DNA of 64,000 bases from Vibrio tapetis subsp. quintayensis (lineage in GTDB: Bacteria > Pseudomonadota > Gammaproteobacteria > Enterobacterales > Vibrionaceae). Below the pieces are notes generated by a model that had not been told where the DNA came from, searched no databases, and worked only from the letters and a program-made list of their open reading frames with translations. Below, piece after piece: positions 9,092 through 17,681 of the stretch (the stretch's first letter is position 1; each line of letters starts with the position of its first letter). The position numbers were made by a program, and so were the translations under genes. Location of the stretch: assembly GCF_030409945.1 (NCBI RefSeq), contig NZ_JAUFQV010000035.1, positions 186,001 through 250,000 on the forward strand, in the 5' to 3' direction.

Positions 9092-9676
9092 TTAACTGAT
9101 TTCGTCTAGAGATAACTTAAAGCTTTCAGAGAATGTTTCTAGAAAGTAGCGCATTTCTGGTGTTTCTCTTTCTTTTAGCGTGGCTTCTAAGCGTTTTTTT
9201 GCCTTTTCGTATTCATGATTACCTGCTGAAAGCTCTTCTAAACATTTCAGATATGCGCACAGGCTATCGGCTTGCTTAACAATGCGTGCATCTTCTTCGT
9301 TCGCTTTTGAGGAGACTAAGAAAGGGGCAAAGTCTTCTTGGAACTCTTCTGGCAACATGGATAGCAGTTTTTGTTCAGCCGCTGCTTCGATGATTTTGTA
9401 TTCTTTTGCGATGGCCGGGTTGTAATATTTGACCGGTGTGGGTAGATCGCCGGTGAGAACTTCACTGGTGTCGTGATACATGCCAAGAATGGCAATACGT
9501 TCTGGGTTGGCATTGCCGCCAAATTTCTTATTTTTGATGATGGCAAGCGCATGAGCAACAAAGGCCACTTGTAGGCTATGCTCGGAAATGTTTTCTTTGG
9601 AAATTGAACGCATCAATGGCCAGCGTTGGATGAGTTTCATGCGGGCGAGATGAGCGAAAAAATGACTGTGTGCCAT
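9092..9676 (-). CDS. yfbR: 5'-deoxynucleotidase YfbR
   Basis: YfbR is an HD-domain phosphatase that dephosphorylates deoxyribonucleoside 5'-monophosphates, an alternative route in thymidylate metabolism. The 194-residue product is close to E. coli YfbR along its length: HFFAHLARMKLIQRWPLMR at the start, metal ligands in EHSLQV and MYHDTSEVLTGDLPTP, and KQADSLCAYLKCLEEL towards the end. The ATG is preceded by a perfect AAGGAGG five bases upstream, which fixes the start. The dGTPase-like gene follows on the same strand. Confidence 0.96.
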   Translation of the reverse strand: MAHSHFFAHLARMKLIQRWPLMRSISKENISEHSLQVAFVAHALAIIKNKKFGGNANPERIAILGMYHDTSEVLTGDLPTPVKYYNPAIAKEYKIIEAAAEQKLLSMLPEEFQEDFAPFLVSSKANEEDARIVKQADSLCAYLKCLEELSAGNHEYEKAKKRLEATLKERETPEMRYFLETFSESFKLSLDEIS

Positions 9677-9872
9677 ACGACCTCCTTGTATAACTCGTAA
9701 CCATAAGGTTAAGTGATTGTTTCATTGATAACAACTTATGCGCGGATTTATTGTAAAAGGATCGCGTGGTGATGGTGCTGTCTTTTTGTGTGGTGTTTGC
9801 TAAAATGCCGCGCTTAATTGTCGCCATGACTCAAAGAGAGTGTGGTTGTGCTCATTTAGTGGAAGATGAATC

Positions 9873-10430
9873 GTGAGTAGTGAAAATTCGCAACAGCTTG
9901 AACAGTCACCAACCCAGCAGACAGCAAAAGTGACGGTAGGGTTGAGTAACCCCAAAAGCCCAACCAACGTTGGCGCTGTAATGCGTGCCGCTGGTTGTTA
10001 TCAGGTCGATCAAGTGCTGTATACCGGTGAGCGTTACGGCAAAGCCGCTAAATTTCAAACCGACACGAAAAACGTGGCGAATAAAATCCCATTGAAAAGC
10101 ATGCCTTCTTTGTTAGATGACCTAGATCCAGAAACGAAAGTCGTGTGTGTTGAATTAGCGGAGGGCGCTATTTCACTTCCGGAATTTAAGCACCCAGAAC
10201 AGGCTCTGTATGTCTTTGGCCCTGAAGATGGCACCATTACTCAGGATGTGGTGGATCGTGCCGACAGCGTGGTTTACGTGCCCACTGTTGGTTGTATGAA
10301 TTTGGCGGCAACGGTCAATGTATTGCTGTACGACCGCCTTGCAAAATCAACTCAACGCACTCAAGGCGATGAATTGATCCGCAGTAGCCGAGATAATCGA
10401 AATAACTTGGTGGTGAAAGCGAGATACTAA
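9873..10430 (+). CDS. TrmH/SpoU-family RNA methyltransferase
   Basis: SPOUT-fold enzymes of this group 2'-O-methylate tRNA or rRNA using S-adenosylmethionine bound in a C-terminal knot. The 185-residue product shows motif 1 (NPKSPTNVGAVMRAAG), motif 2 (YVFGPEDGTI) and motif 3 (GCMNLAATVNVLLYDR). There is no separate N-terminal substrate-binding domain, so the target RNA cannot be inferred. The start is a GTG at 9873 with GGAAGA seven bases upstream; the first 25 residues are Gln/Ser/Thr-rich and unstructured-looking. It is convergent with the exonuclease gene across a heptad repeat array. Confidence 0.85.
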   Translation: MSSENSQQLEQSPTQQTAKVTVGLSNPKSPTNVGAVMRAAGCYQVDQVLYTGERYGKAAKFQTDTKNVANKIPLKSMPSLLDDLDPETKVVCVELAEGAISLPEFKHPEQALYVFGPEDGTITQDVVDRADSVVYVPTVGCMNLAATVNVLLYDRLAKSTQRTQGDELIRSSRDNRNNLVVKARY

Positions 10431-10432
10431 AA

Positions 10433-10488
10433 GCGAGGTTTTAAAAGCTAAGTAGAGCGACTACTTTTAACTTAGCCTTTAGCACTTC
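10433..10488. repeat. Heptad-periodic repeat array A, overlapping the exonuclease 3' end
   Basis: The convergent gap is built of 7-base units such as AGCTAAG, ACTACTT, TTAACTT, AGCCTTT and AGCACTT. TAAAAGCTAAGTAG can pair with CTACTT...AGCCTTTA, the right arm carrying exactly one extra heptad (TTAACTT). The last units supply the exonuclease stop codon and its final residues (SAKG). The same units recur in the arrays at 11150, 43861 and 55894. Confidence 0.75.
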
Positions 10489-11104
10489 GACGCAGCATTT
10501 GGGGGATCGCAGATTTACTGGTTTTAGTGATTTTTTTCACTAACTTGAAATCTGGCTGATTGACCTGGTGCTGCGTTTTTAGATCTTCCAGCATCTGCAA
10601 CCATAGTTTGGCGGTCATCTCGGAATCAGCTAATGCTCGGTGAAATACGCCGTCGTGTTGGATATTTTTATATTCGACTAAGCCACCCAATTTATGGTTT
10701 GGTGCATTCTGATATAAACGCCTTGCCAGCAGCATTGAGCAAACAAATTCCCCTTGATACTCACACCCGATGGTCTCTAGTTCGGCATCCAAAAAACGTT
10801 GGTCGAAAGACGCATTATGTGCCACAAGATTATAGCCCTGAATAAACTCACTAAAATCAGCCATGACTTCTTCACAACTTGGTGCGCTACGCAGCATGTT
10901 GTTACTAATACCTGTGTAATTCTCTATAAAACCGCTTACTCGAAAGCCAGGGTTCATAAGCTGCTGGAATCTGCCTGTCACTTGACCGTTTTCAAGTTTT
11001 ACAGCACCAATCTCTATGGCCCTGTCACCTTGAGTAGGAGAAAGACCAGTGGTTTCGAAATCGAGAACGATAAGAGTATCTGCAGGTTGTTGAGTTAAAA
11101 GCAT
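10472..11104 (-). CDS. DEDDh-family 3'-5' exonuclease (DnaQ-like)
   Basis: The family includes the DNA polymerase III proofreading subunit and related exonucleases. The 210-residue product has Exo I as LDFETTGL (the D and E metal ligands), Exo II as NLVAHNASFDQRFL, and Exo III as HRALADSEMT, i.e. the DEDDh type. It is shorter than DnaQ (about 240) and lacks its C-terminal alpha-subunit-binding tail; it is more like the stand-alone DnaQ-like exonucleases of marine Gammaproteobacteria. The last residues (RRSAKG) are encoded inside heptad repeat units, so the true C-terminus may have been altered by repeat insertion. Substrate is not predictable. Confidence 0.88.
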   Translation of the reverse strand: MLLTQQPADTLIVLDFETTGLSPTQGDRAIEIGAVKLENGQVTGRFQQLMNPGFRVSGFIENYTGISNNMLRSAPSCEEVMADFSEFIQGYNLVAHNASFDQRFLDAELETIGCEYQGEFVCSMLLARRLYQNAPNHKLGGLVEYKNIQHDGVFHRALADSEMTAKLWLQMLEDLKTQHQVNQPDFKLVKKITKTSKSAIPQMLRRSAKG

Positions 11105-11149
11105 GGCGTAGATCTGAATGACGAAAGTTGGTGGGATAGTAGCATTATT

Positions 11150-11317
11150 TGAAGTGCTAAGTACGAAAAGCTAAAAGCAAAGTGAGAGATAGAAAGTACG
11201 AAGCAATAAATACGAAGTGCTAAGTCTAGAGCTCTGAATTTTTTGCTCTTACTTCGCTTTTAGCACTTCGTTTTTAGCACTTCGCTTTTAGTACTTAGTA
11301 CTTAGTACTTAGTTCTT
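11150..11317. repeat. Heptad-periodic inverted repeat array B, between alaA and the exonuclease gene
   Basis: The left half (11150-11220) reads in 7-base steps AAGTGCT, AAGTACG, AAAAGCT, AAAAGCA, AAGTGAG and so on to AAGTGCT. The right half (about 11245-11317) reads in the opposite orientation: AGCACTT, CGTTTTT, AGCACTT, CGCTTTT, then AGTACTT three times and AGTTCTT. The two halves can form a very long imperfect hairpin. The last unit overlaps the alaA stop codon at 11316-11318. The array lies in the leader side of the exonuclease gene. Confidence 0.85.
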
Positions 11318-12539
11318 ATTGTCTATAAGTCGACAAGAATCGATCCAGTCGCCCAATCGCCGTTTCTAAATCTTCGATATGCGGTAATGTCACTATTCTA
11401 AAGTGATCCGGTTTTGGCCAGTTAAAGCCGCTGCCTTGTACTAATAGTACTTTTTCTTGAACCAAGAAATCTTGCACGAATTGTTGGTCATTGGTGATAT
11501 TGAACTTCTTCACATCAAGCTTAGGGAATAGATACATGGCTCCCTTCGGTTTGACGCAAGTAACGCCTGGAATTTGAGTGATCAGTTCGTAGGCTTTATC
11601 TCGTTGCTCTAACAGACGGCCGCCAGGAAGAATGAGTTCATTGATACTTTGGTAGCCACCCAACGCAGTTTGGATAGCATGCTGCATTGGAACGTTAGCA
11701 CACAGGCGCATCGAAGAAAGCATATCTAAGCCATCGATATAGCCTTTGGCAATGTGTTTAGGGCCAGTCAGGAACATCCAGCCGCCACGGAACCCACATA
11801 CCCGATATGCTTTCGAGATGCCATTGAAGGTTACCATTAACACGTCATCAGCAAGTGTCGCAATGGATGTGTGGGTTGCGCCATCGTAAAGTACTTTGTC
11901 ATAGATCTCGTCGGCAAAGATGATCAGGTTATGCTGGCGTGCAATCTCAACGACTTGAAGTAGGAAATCGCGACTATAAACGGCACCCGTAGGATTGTTG
12001 GGATTAATTAGAACAATACCGCGTGTTTTTGGTGTGATCTTGGCTTTAATGTCATCAAGGTCAGGATACCAATCCGACTCTTCATCACAAAGGTAGTGGA
12101 CAGCTGTACCACCAGAAAGCGATACACCAGCGGTCCACAAAGGGTAGTCTGGCGCTGGTACTAACATTTCATCGCCATTATTTAGCAATGCTTGCATCGC
12201 CATTACGATAAGTTCAGAAACACCATTACCTATGTAGACATCTTCAACGTCTAAATTGAGTAGTCCTTTTCTTTGATAATGCTGAACAACGGCTTTACGA
12301 GCTGAATAAATGCCTTTCGAATCGCAGTAACCTTGTGATGTAGGTAGGTTTCTAATCACATCAACAAGTATTTCATCTGGGGCGTCAAAACCAAATGGGG
12401 CGGGGTTGCCAATATTTAACTTCAATATTTTATGCCCCTCTTCCTCCATGCGCTTAGCATGTTTGAGTACAGGACCCCTAATGTCGTAGCAGACATTGTC
12501 GAGTTTTGATGACATCCCGATATTTTTCATTACTTGCAT
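11316..12539 (-). CDS. alaA: Alanine aminotransferase AlaA
   Basis: AlaA (YfbQ) is a pyridoxal-phosphate enzyme that makes alanine from pyruvate and glutamate. The 407-residue product is a class I/II aminotransferase very close to E. coli AlaA: YDIRGPVLKHAKRMEEEGH and LNIGNPAPFGFDAPDEI at the N-terminus, the NPNNPTGAVYS substrate loop, and the PLP lysine in GISKAYRVCGFRGGW. Starts at 12539 or 12530 are both possible; homology does not separate them. In many Gammaproteobacteria it neighbours yfbR, as here. The stop codon overlaps repeat array B. Confidence 0.96.
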   Translation of the reverse strand: MQVMKNIGMSSKLDNVCYDIRGPVLKHAKRMEEEGHKILKLNIGNPAPFGFDAPDEILVDVIRNLPTSQGYCDSKGIYSARKAVVQHYQRKGLLNLDVEDVYIGNGVSELIVMAMQALLNNGDEMLVPAPDYPLWTAGVSLSGGTAVHYLCDEESDWYPDLDDIKAKITPKTRGIVLINPNNPTGAVYSRDFLLQVVEIARQHNLIIFADEIYDKVLYDGATHTSIATLADDVLMVTFNGISKAYRVCGFRGGWMFLTGPKHIAKGYIDGLDMLSSMRLCANVPMQHAIQTALGGYQSINELILPGGRLLEQRDKAYELITQIPGVTCVKPKGAMYLFPKLDVKKFNITNDQQFVQDFLVQEKVLLVQGSGFNWPKPDHFRIVTLPHIEDLETAIGRLDRFLSTYRQ

Positions 12540-12763
12540 CCCGATAATAATTATTTTACGTTACCAAATTACACTATTTTACATTTGTATAGAATAAATA
12601 TCTGACAAATCTTGCTTCACTAGCTAAAGATAAACATCAGAATTGGTTGAGTTTTAACCATCAAGACAGTCAGTAACCCGCAAATTGCCTCTCTACTTCT
12701 TGATCTAAGAGGGTTCAACAAATAGAGTATCAACCGCACGTGTTATATTAATAAGAATCATAA

Positions 12764-14086
12764 GTGAGCGAGGTGACTTTGTCGCACTTTCAGCAGACAA
12801 TTAATGCGCTAATTCAGCAAATAGAGCAGGCATCAAAAAACGATAGCAGAGTCAGTCACAGCATTGATTTGGGCTCAGGTTTTTCGTTTATTGACTGGCT
12901 AGACGCGCAACCTTTATTCCCCAAGTTTTATTGGCAGTCCCGTGACACTCGTGAAGAAGTGGTCGCGCTTGGTAAAGAACATATTTTTTCTGAACCCGCT
13001 CCAGCTTATGCTGTATTGAGCGAGGGCCAGAGAGTATGGGGGGGACGATCTTTTGATGGTGCTACTGAAAAAAATAGACGTTGTATGTCGTCATTTTTCT
13101 TTTTGCCTCAAATTGAATTAATTCGTTTTGACCAGCAATGGTCGTTGAACGTGAATTTGAATGGTGGGAAAGCCAAAGCAATTCAAGCGCTGAAACGTTT
13201 GTTTTGTGACGTGGTGACGCTACAAGATGCGCCCACTCATATCGAATCGATCCAACATACTCCAGAGTTTCCACATTGGTCTCAGCTTGTCGATAAAGCG
13301 CTTGAACATATTGAGCAAGGCCAATTTAAGAAAGTGGTTTTGGCGCGAAAAACCGAGCTAGCGCTACATCATTCGATTAACGCAGCTCAGTTTTTAAAAG
13401 CGAGTACCTTAACTAATCATCATAGTTTCCATTTTTTGTTTGCCTTGGATAAATCTCATGCATTTATAGGCTCAACGCCAGAGCGCCTTTATTGTCGCTA
13501 TGGAACGGAACTATTCACGGAAGCCCTTGCGGGCACGATCGGACGTGGTTGCGATGCGCAAGAAGATCTAGCGTTAGCCAACTGGTTAAGTAATGACGCT
13601 AAGAATCTGCAAGAAAACCAGTATGTGGTGGATGATATTGTCGGTAGCCTTACCGAACACGCCCATCAGATTGATATACAAGATGAAACGCGGCTAATTC
13701 GCTTGCGTAAAGTACAACATCTTAAACGAGAGATTAGCGCTCAACTTAAAACCGGTGTTAATGGCGTTCAGCTATTGGCTGCGCTGCAACCGACAGCGGC
13801 AGTGGCGGGTTTACCGCGTGATGAAGCATTAAGCTTTATTGCAGAGCATGAGCCCTTTGCTCGCGGTTGGTACAGTGGTTCGGTAGGGTTCATAAGCCAC
13901 GACCGAGCGGAATTTTGTGTAGCGATTCGCAGTGCTTTAGTGTTAGAAAAATGCGTTAAGTTATTTGCAGGCGCAGGGATTGTTCCGGGTTCAGACAGTG
14001 AATTTGAATGGCAGGAGTTAGATAGAAAAATGTCGACACTGCTGACTCTCATTACTGAACAGTCTCCACTAGGAGTGGCTTCGTGA
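12764..14086 (+). CDS. menF: Isochorismate synthase MenF
   Basis: MenF converts chorismate to isochorismate, the first committed step of menaquinone synthesis. The 440-residue protein has a chorismate-binding domain in its C-terminal two thirds: KVVLARKTELAL with the lysine base, HFLFALDKSHAFIGSTPERL, EALAGTIGRG, QPTAAVAGLPRDEAL and RGWYSGSVGFI. The first possible start is GTG 12764, with no Shine-Dalgarno; a TTG at 12779 is preceded by GAGGTGA and could be the real start (435 residues). It is the first gene of menFDHBCE and overlaps menD by four bases. Confidence 0.95.
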   Translation: MSEVTLSHFQQTINALIQQIEQASKNDSRVSHSIDLGSGFSFIDWLDAQPLFPKFYWQSRDTREEVVALGKEHIFSEPAPAYAVLSEGQRVWGGRSFDGATEKNRRCMSSFFFLPQIELIRFDQQWSLNVNLNGGKAKAIQALKRLFCDVVTLQDAPTHIESIQHTPEFPHWSQLVDKALEHIEQGQFKKVVLARKTELALHHSINAAQFLKASTLTNHHSFHFLFALDKSHAFIGSTPERLYCRYGTELFTEALAGTIGRGCDAQEDLALANWLSNDAKNLQENQYVVDDIVGSLTEHAHQIDIQDETRLIRLRKVQHLKREISAQLKTGVNGVQLLAALQPTAAVAGLPRDEALSFIAEHEPFARGWYSGSVGFISHDRAEFCVAIRSALVLEKCVKLFAGAGIVPGSDSEFEWQELDRKMSTLLTLITEQSPLGVAS

Positions 14087-15906
14087 TAGGACAAGCTAGC
14101 TTAAACGGCACTTGGTCTAAGTTGATCTTTGAAGAGTTAGCTCGCCATGGCGTGAGTGACGTCTGCGTCGCTCCGGGTTCTCGTTCTACCCCTCTGATTT
14201 TACAAGCCGATGCACACCCAAGTTTAAAATTGCATCGCCATTTTGATGAACGTGGCCTTGGTTTTATGGCTCTTGGGCTTGCTAAGGCGAGCAAGAAACC
14301 CGTCGCGATTGTGGTAACTTCTGGAACGGCCGTCGCTAATTTATTGCCAGCGGTTGCTGAGGCGGGTTTAACGGGTGAGCAGCTTATATTACTTACCGCA
14401 GACCGGCCGCCTGAACTGGTGGGTTGCGGTGCAAATCAAGCCATTGTTCAAAGTGGAATATTTTCTTCTCATGTTTCTTGGTGCGTTGATTTACCGAGCC
14501 CGAGTGAGCGTATTTCACCCTCTTGGTTGTTAACGTCACTCGACCAAGGTCTTGAAGTACAAGCGCGTCTTGGTGGCCCCATTCATATCAACTGCGCCTA
14601 CCCTGAACCATTATACGGTGAGGAGGCATTGCCATGGCAGCATGACTATTTATTGTCATTGTCGTCGTGGGTGCAAGATCAAGAAAGCCGATCTTATGTC
14701 CAAATCGATGCAGGGTGCGTGCAACCTCAACCACAAAGGTTTTTATTTACCTCAGCAATGGCCCAACGCCGCAAAGGTGTGGTGATTCTCGGCTCAATTT
14801 CATTAGAGCAAGCTCAGGCCGGGTTGAATCTCGCTAAAACGTTAGGCTGGCCGGTATTGTGTGACCCTCAATCTGGCGTTACCAGCGAATGGGCTCATTA
14901 CGATTTGTGGTTGCAAAACGCAGAGGCCAATGACGCACTAAGACAGTGTGAAGTAGTCATTCAAATTGGAGCTCGTCTGGTTTCTAAACGTCTTAATCAG
15001 GTGCTTTCAACGCTGAGCCACGAATGTGAATATCAAGTGGTGCAAGACAAAGTGCAGCGATTAAACCCAAGCCATGTGCGCATGAAATCTGTGGTTTGTG
15101 ACCCTATTAAGTGGGTTAATGCTCAATTGAGCGCACTTGATGATATTGCTACACCACCTAAAACCGATAGCGAAGTACAGCGATGGGCGAAGCAGTTTGT
15201 TACTTACAGTCAATCGGTTAAGCATGATATTAGCGACAAACAGGGGTTAGAGCCAGTCAGCGAAACGTCATTTGCCAAGCAGGTGCTCACTTGGTCTTTA
15301 TCAAACAGCGATGTGTTTATTGGTAATAGCTTGATTGTTCGCTTGATTGATATGCTGGGAGACTGGGCGCCACGAGAAACGTATAGTAACCGAGGGGCTT
15401 CGGGGATCGACGGGTTAGTGGCAACTGCCGCTGGTGTGCAACGTGCCCGTCAACGTCCAATGCTGATGATGCTCGGTGATACCTCATTACTGCATGATTT
15501 AAATTCATTGGCGTTGCTGAGTTCATCTCAATCCAACGTTAATGATGACTCAAAAGGCCACTCGCCTGTGGTTCTGATCGTAACCAATAACGATGGTGGC
15601 GCTATTTTTGATTTATTACCCGTAGCGGATGATAAAAAAACAACGCTGTATCAAATGCCCCATGGCTATCAATTTGAATTTGCAGCTAAGCAATTTGGTT
15701 TGGCCTATCATGCGCCTCAAAGTCTTGTTGAGTGTCAAAAGACAGTGGAGCAACACTTTGCAATTGGTACCGGTGCGTTGGTGGTTGAAATCATTACGCC
15801 GCCGGGGCAAGCATCGAGCGAACTAAAACGAATTTCTGCGAGAGTGCAAACACAGCACCTCAACCAACAAGCAAACTTGATCTCTATGCGTAGTGCAAAC
15901 CAGTAG
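14083..15906 (+). CDS. menD: SEPHCHC synthase MenD
   Basis: MenD is a thiamine-diphosphate enzyme that adds 2-oxoglutarate-derived succinic semialdehyde to isochorismate. The 607-residue product has the N-terminal pyrimidine-binding domain (VCVAPGSRSTPLI and TSGTAVANLLPAVAEA), and the C-terminal cofactor domain (NRGASGIDG and GDTSLLHDLNSLALL). The GTG start lies in the GTGA overlap with the menF stop, implying coupled translation. menH begins directly after its stop codon. Confidence 0.97.
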   Translation: MIGQASLNGTWSKLIFEELARHGVSDVCVAPGSRSTPLILQADAHPSLKLHRHFDERGLGFMALGLAKASKKPVAIVVTSGTAVANLLPAVAEAGLTGEQLILLTADRPPELVGCGANQAIVQSGIFSSHVSWCVDLPSPSERISPSWLLTSLDQGLEVQARLGGPIHINCAYPEPLYGEEALPWQHDYLLSLSSWVQDQESRSYVQIDAGCVQPQPQRFLFTSAMAQRRKGVVILGSISLEQAQAGLNLAKTLGWPVLCDPQSGVTSEWAHYDLWLQNAEANDALRQCEVVIQIGARLVSKRLNQVLSTLSHECEYQVVQDKVQRLNPSHVRMKSVVCDPIKWVNAQLSALDDIATPPKTDSEVQRWAKQFVTYSQSVKHDISDKQGLEPVSETSFAKQVLTWSLSNSDVFIGNSLIVRLIDMLGDWAPRETYSNRGASGIDGLVATAAGVQRARQRPMLMMLGDTSLLHDLNSLALLSSSQSNVNDDSKGHSPVVLIVTNNDGGAIFDLLPVADDKKTTLYQMPHGYQFEFAAKQFGLAYHAPQSLVECQKTVEQHFAIGTGALVVEIITPPGQASSELKRISARVQTQHLNQQANLISMRSANQ

Positions 15907-16701
15907 ATGTTAAGCCAAATGCTAACAACCCATTGGTTAACCGACGATGCGAACTCGAATAAACCCGTAATCATATTACTGCATGGATTGTTGGGGGATA
16001 CCGATGATTGGTTTTCAATTGCGCCTTACCTACAAGACTATGCGTGCCTCGCCATTGACTTGCCATGCCATGGTCAATCAAAAGATATCCAATGTCTAGA
16101 TTTTGACCATGTATGTGAGCTTGTTGTCAAAGCGATTCAAAACGTGATCTCACAAGATAGAAAAGTGAGCATTGTTGGCTACTCTTTAGGGGCTCGAATT
16201 GCCATGTATGGGTTAGCGTGTAAGCGCTTTACTCACTTGAATATTTCCAGCGTTGTGTTGGAAGGTGGCAATTTTGGATTGCGTGAGGCGGTTGAGAAGC
16301 AACAAAGATGGATAAACGACGAACAATGGGCCGTACGTTTTAGTACGGACCCGATAGAGCAAGTATTAGACGCTTGGTACCAGCAAGAGGTGTTTAGTTC
16401 ACTAAATGATGAGCAAAGACAAACTTTGATTGGTAAGCGTAAGCATAATAATGGTCAAGCGATTGCTGGAATGCTGATGGCTACGTCATTGGCTAAGCAA
16501 CCCTATTTATTGACGGCTTTACAAGGATTATCGTCACCAGTACTGCACTATATATGTGGCGAGCAAGACACAAAATTTACCAGCTTGGCACACTCGAGCG
16601 GATTGAGCTTTAGCCGAGTAGATCAAGCTGGACATAACGTACATCAAGAGCAACCTAATGCGTTTGCTCAAATCATTAGAAAAATCACAGCCAAGCGCTG
16701 A
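15907..16701 (+). CDS. menH: SHCHC synthase MenH
   Basis: MenH is an alpha/beta hydrolase that eliminates pyruvate from SEPHCHC. The 264-residue product has the oxyanion region LLHGLLGDTDDW, the nucleophile elbow GYSLGARIAMYG (Ser), and the catalytic His in DQAGHNVHQEQP near the C-terminus; the acid is probably the Asp in CGEQDTKF. Its ATG is the codon immediately after the menD stop. Context in the men operon decides the name, because alpha/beta hydrolases are otherwise hard to tell apart. Confidence 0.93.
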   Translation: MLSQMLTTHWLTDDANSNKPVIILLHGLLGDTDDWFSIAPYLQDYACLAIDLPCHGQSKDIQCLDFDHVCELVVKAIQNVISQDRKVSIVGYSLGARIAMYGLACKRFTHLNISSVVLEGGNFGLREAVEKQQRWINDEQWAVRFSTDPIEQVLDAWYQQEVFSSLNDEQRQTLIGKRKHNNGQAIAGMLMATSLAKQPYLLTALQGLSSPVLHYICGEQDTKFTSLAHSSGLSFSRVDQAGHNVHQEQPNAFAQIIRKITAKR

Positions 16702-16728
16702 TAGCACATCACAGGATGGGGAAAAGAA

Positions 16729-17595
16729 ATGGCAAGAACAGTTGGCATTACGGAAGAAGAATTGTATGCACCAGTTGAATGGCTAGATTGCGGTGCTGAT
16801 TACGAAGACATTTATTACCACAAATCAAACGATGGTATTGCAAAAATTACGATTGCTCGCCCACAAGTACGTAACGCATTTCGTCCTCAAACCGTAAATG
16901 AAATGATGAAGGCTCTGGCAGATGCCCGCTATGACAGCAAAGTCGGCGCTATTATTCTTACGGGTTTAGGCGAAGATGCTTTCTGTAGCGGTGGCGACCA
17001 GAAAATTCGCGGTGACTACGGCGGTTACCGTGATGAAGAGGGTACGCATCATTTGAACGTACTTGATTTCCAACGCCAGATCCGAACGTGTCCTAAACCA
17101 GTTATCGCAGCAGTAGCGGGCTACGCTGTGGGTGGTGGTCATGTACTTCACATGATGTGTGATCTAACCATCGCAGCAGAAAATGCTCAATTTGGCCAAA
17201 CTGGCCCGAAAGTGGGTTCTTTTGACGGCGGATGGGGCGCGTCTTACATGGCTCGTATCGTAGGCCAAAAGAAAGCGCGTGAAATTTGGTTCCTTTGTCG
17301 TTTCTATGACGCACAAGAAGCGTTGGATATGGGCTTAGTAAATACAGTCGTACCTGTTAATGAACTAGAACGTGAAAGTGTGCGTTGGTGTCGTGAAGCA
17401 TTGCAACACAGCCCAATGGCACTGCGTTGTTTGAAAGCGGCCTTAAACGCCGACTGTGACGGCCAAGCGGGTTTGCAAGAGCTAGCGGGTAACGCAACCA
17501 TGATGTTCTACATGACGGAAGAAGGTCAAGAGGGTCGTAATGCGTTTAATGAAAAACGTCGCCCTGACTTCGACAAATACCCTCGTAACCCGTAA
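16729..17595 (+). CDS. menB: 1,4-dihydroxy-2-naphthoyl-CoA synthase MenB
   Basis: MenB, of the crotonase fold, closes the naphthoate ring of o-succinylbenzoyl-CoA. The 288-residue product has the CoA-binding and oxyanion region ARPQVRNAFRP, CSGGDQKIRG and AGYAVGGGHVLHM, and the TGPKVGSFDGGWGASYM segment typical of MenB. GGGGAAAAG precedes the ATG. The C-terminal EKRRPDFDKYPRNP is diagnostic of MenB. Confidence 0.97.
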   Translation: MARTVGITEEELYAPVEWLDCGADYEDIYYHKSNDGIAKITIARPQVRNAFRPQTVNEMMKALADARYDSKVGAIILTGLGEDAFCSGGDQKIRGDYGGYRDEEGTHHLNVLDFQRQIRTCPKPVIAAVAGYAVGGGHVLHMMCDLTIAAENAQFGQTGPKVGSFDGGWGASYMARIVGQKKAREIWFLCRFYDAQEALDMGLVNTVVPVNELERESVRWCREALQHSPMALRCLKAALNADCDGQAGLQELAGNATMMFYMTEEGQEGRNAFNEKRRPDFDKYPRNP

Positions 17596-17604
17596 CGCTA
17601 AGCT

Positions 17605-17667
17605 GGGTCTAATGGATTGTTTGGGCATCGTGTGTCCATCACCAATTAGGCCCTTTTGATTTTGCAT
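17605..17667 (+). terminator. Candidate terminator or attenuator between menB and menC
   Basis: GGGTCTAAT pairs with ATTAGGCCC (one G-U), with an inner ATGGA/TCCAT pairing, and is followed by TTTTGATTTT. It may reduce read-through into menC and menE. The large loop makes it less certain than the other terminators here. Confidence 0.45.
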
Positions 17668-17681
17668 TTAGGAACCTCCCT

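Noticed and set aside
10433..11317. CRISPR array or REP/BIME element
   Set aside because: Repeats have 7-base units without spacers, and lack the REP palindrome; no cas genes.
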